Below, piece by piece: positions 62,157 through 64,000 of a stretch of 64,000 nt of DNA. This DNA comes from Verrucomicrobiia bacterium. GTDB taxonomy: Bacteria; Verrucomicrobiota; Verrucomicrobiia; Limisphaerales; DSYF01. Below the pieces are notes generated by a model. That model made no database searches. It worked only from the letters and a program-made list of their open reading frames with translations, and was not told the origin of the DNA. The position numbers were made by a program, and so were the translations under genes. How positions within the stretch are numbered: position 1 is the stretch's first letter; the number at the start of each line of letters is the position of its first letter. The stretch spans positions 1-64,000 of the forward strand of contig DASTWL010000053.1 in assembly GCA_035765895.1 (NCBI GenBank). Reading direction: 5' to 3'.

Positions 62157-62872
62157 AAACGGGTGGTGACGGCCGCACGGACCGCCTGGTCCGCCAGCGT
62201 GTTTGCGTGTTCAAGGTTCGCGCGGACCAGGCGGTCCGCACTTTTCGCGGGCAGCGCCTGCGGCCGGGTCCGCCGGCCGAAACCGGCCGCGCCCAGTTGC
62301 AGGGCCAGCGCGGCACCGATGAGCCAGGCGCCCAGGCCAAAGCGTGAACTCACTTCGAACTGCGCGATCTTTTCCGTGCCGAGAAACGGCGGCGTGAAAT
62401 CCTGCACGCCCACCAAGGCCGCCTTCGGATCGCGCTCGTGGCCGATGGCGCACATCTGCGTCCGGGCCTGCCCGGCCGCCAGCGCCAGGGCAGCCACCAG
62501 CGCGATCACGCTGCCCGCCAGGGCCCGGCGACGCACCACACCCGGCAGCAGGCTGGCCAGCACGCCGCAAACGGCGCCGGCAACCAGCACGGCGGGCAGC
62601 CACTTGAACTGCGGCAACGTCGGCGGGATGTGCACGCCGATGTATTGATTGAGCACGGCCAGCTCCTTGAGATCGCCGCGCAGGGCATTCGGATGCACGG
62701 CGACATGAAGCGCTTCTTTACCGCGATATTGCGGTGCCTCCAGGCGCATCTGCCAGAGCGGGAACTTGAGGCTCACCAGCAGCAAACCAGCCGCCGTGAG
62801 CGTGAACAGCAGCCCAACGATCCGTCGTCCGGCGCTGCGCGAATGATTCCCCTGCCGTGTTGCATCACTCAT
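62153..62872 (-). CDS. Nos-associated membrane protein of unknown function
   Basis: 239 residues, about four to five helices. The N-terminal block FPLWQMRLEAPQYRGKEALHVAV and LAVLNQYIGVHI are visible. No enzyme motif. Overlaps nosZ by 8 bp and the DsbD-like gene by 4, so it is core to the operon. The last about 25 residues (RLVRANLEHANTLADQAVRA) are encoded by an inserted palindrome (62178-62238), so the native end may have been lost. Confidence 0.75.
   Translation of the reverse strand: MSDATRQGNHSRSAGRRIVGLLFTLTAAGLLLVSLKFPLWQMRLEAPQYRGKEALHVAVHPNALRGDLKELAVLNQYIGVHIPPTLPQFKWLPAVLVAGAVCGVLASLLPGVVRRRALAGSVIALVAALALAAGQARTQMCAIGHERDPKAALVGVQDFTPPFLGTEKIAQFEVSSRFGLGAWLIGAALALQLGAAGFGRRTRPQALPAKSADRLVRANLEHANTLADQAVRAAVTTRL
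62178..62238. repeat. Inverted repeat inside the 3' end of the nos-associated membrane gene
   Basis: CGGACCGCCTGGTCCGC (62178-62194) is the exact inverse of 62222-62238, with 27 bp between. Each arm is itself near-palindromic (GGACC-GCCT-GGTCC). REP-like and read in frame. Confidence 0.8.
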
Positions 62873-64000
62873 ACGACGACGCCTCCTTGGCCGCGGCGCT
62901 CGCGACCTTGTCGACCTGGCTCACCGGGCCCAGGGCATCATTAAGTTCGGCACCCGCGGGTTTGACCAGCATCCGGCCGCGCATCTCGAGGTGCAGTGCC
63001 GAGCAGAACCACGTGCAGTAATACCAATAGGTGCCGAGCTTGTTCGCGACGAAGGTCGTCTCCGTCGTCTGGCCGGGGTCCACCGCCACGTTGATGCCGT
63101 AGCGCGAGAGGGCGAAGCCGTGCGTCATGTCGCGGACCGTCTCCACGTTTGTCAGGTGCAACGTCACCTCGTCGCCCTGGTGCACCTCGAACTGTTCCGG
63201 CATGAACTTCGACCGGATGCAGGTCATATACACGTCGACCTTGGAGCCGTTCCGGACGACCTTTTCCTCGCCGAGCTTCACGGCGACCGGCCGGGGCTCG
63301 TAGGTTTGCACCACGTAATCCTCCAGCACCTTCCGCGGAATCATCACGGCGTCGTGCGGCTCGGGCAGCGAGGGGAACGCCTGCACCAGCCGCATCTTCT
63401 CGCCCGAAATGTCGATCAGTTCCTGGGATTCCGGCATGGCGGGACCGACCGGCAGGAACATGCCCTTGCTGAGTTTGTTCAATGATATCAGCCAGTCGCC
63501 ACTGGGATAACTGGTGTCGCCGCCGGCCGCCTTCGTGTGGCCCACGTTGTAGTGAACGTCCACGCGGTCCACGATGTAATCGGGCGCGCCCTGAATCGCC
63601 TTTTCAATGTTCCACTTCACAATCTGCGAATCGACGAAGAGCGAGGTGTAGGCGTTGCCGCGGCCGTCAAACGTGGTGTGCAGCGGCCCCAGCCCCACTT
63701 CGGGCTCGGCGATGACCTTCAGGGTTTTGGCATCGATGATCGTGACGGTGGGCGACAGTTTGCCGCTGGCCAGGACGTATTTGCCGTCGGGCGTGACGTT
63801 GCAGCCGTGCGGATTTTTCGGCACCGGAATCAACGTCAGCACGCCCGGCACCTTTTCGGATTCGATGACGGGCACGCCGTTGATCTTGGTGAACCTGCCT
63901 TCCGCCAGCGCCTTTTCCGCCAGCGGCACGTCAATCGCGGCGACGGCGTCGCGGTCGCGCTCGATCATGCCCTCGGACGACACGGCATTCTCGGTGTTAT
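62865..64000 (-). CDS. nosZ: Nitrous-oxide reductase NosZ, C-terminal part (gene continues past window end)
   Basis: 378 residues are present; the 5' end lies beyond 64000, and the frame stays open to the edge. Propeller part with NPHGCNVTPDGKY, GLGPLHTTFDG, and PEPHDAVM (CuZ His candidates). C-terminal cupredoxin with MTHGF and the CuA site YYCTWFCSALHLEMRGRM (two Cys, His, Met). The NosZ-membrane protein-redox-NosDFY order with no nosR fits the clade II type. It reduces N2O to N2 in the periplasm. Confidence 0.93.
   Translation of the reverse strand, partial: NTENAVSSEGMIERDRDAVAAIDVPLAEKALAEGRFTKINGVPVIESEKVPGVLTLIPVPKNPHGCNVTPDGKYVLASGKLSPTVTIIDAKTLKVIAEPEVGLGPLHTTFDGRGNAYTSLFVDSQIVKWNIEKAIQGAPDYIVDRVDVHYNVGHTKAAGGDTSYPSGDWLISLNKLSKGMFLPVGPAMPESQELIDISGEKMRLVQAFPSLPEPHDAVMIPRKVLEDYVVQTYEPRPVAVKLGEEKVVRNGSKVDVYMTCIRSKFMPEQFEVHQGDEVTLHLTNVETVRDMTHGFALSRYGINVAVDPGQTTETTFVANKLGTYWYYCTWFCSALHLEMRGRMLVKPAGAELNDALGPVSQVDKVASAAAKEASSYE

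Overview
The window looks like a GC-rich Gram-negative chromosome, most probably Verrucomicrobiota (Limisphaerales/Pedosphaera-like). The reasons are: Kdo and Lpt genes for an LPS outer membrane; type II pseudopilin-like proteins with an H-X9-DG motif; secreted multidomain glycosidases ending in a 'YxVQxSxxLxxW' type C-terminal domain; an HPr kinase/HPr pair with no PTS genes beside it; and many REP-like intergenic palindromes. The assignment is inference from gene content only. No rRNA, tRNA or CRISPR was found.

Layout. 0-3.4 kb is an accessory island: a beta-type DNA methyltransferase, a BglII/BstYI-family restriction endonuclease, and a DUF559 nuclease gene bracketed by about 150-bp inverted-repeat-bounded elements in direct repeat. 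3.4-18.7 kb is housekeeping: hicBA coupled to hflX, a TSUP permease, miaA, lgt, an MDR oxidoreductase, DAHP synthase, kdsA, kdsC-lptC-lptA-lptB, hprK-HPr, gatCA, a MscS channel and a lone thiS. 18.7-36 kb holds carbohydrate genes (GH26, an arabinofuranosidase-like GH, GH35, SGNH hydrolase), two pseudopilins, a large secreted protein, and a Reg_prop sensor kinase with its LuxR-type regulator. A shared motif close to CATGTCGTCAAAAC lies in front of several of these genes. 36-38.9 kb holds small genes, repeats and IS110 debris. 38.9-51.3 kb is a five-gene, one-strand polysaccharide operon with two lyase-like proteins, GH35, GH43 and a GH43-like propeller, including a 1645-residue mosaic protein; it is visibly AT-richer than its surroundings.

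51.6-64 kb is respiratory and transport. An octaheme HAO-like cytochrome c overlaps a polytopic membrane protein. A MarR regulator and a ClC channel diverge around a perfect palindrome. A tightly overlapping clade II type nitrous-oxide reductase operon then runs leftward: nosZ (cut by the window end), a membrane protein, a DsbD/CcdA-like protein, nosD, nosF, nosY, a CusF-SCO1 fusion and a Cys-rich DGC-domain protein. It provides N2O reduction with its copper and redox maturation.

The most unusual signals are palindromic repeats read in frame inside two genes (the methyltransferase and a nos-operon membrane protein), the GATC cluster immediately upstream of the methyltransferase, the repeat/DUF559 composite, the shared regulatory-looking motif, and the HAO-like cytochrome with its membrane partner.
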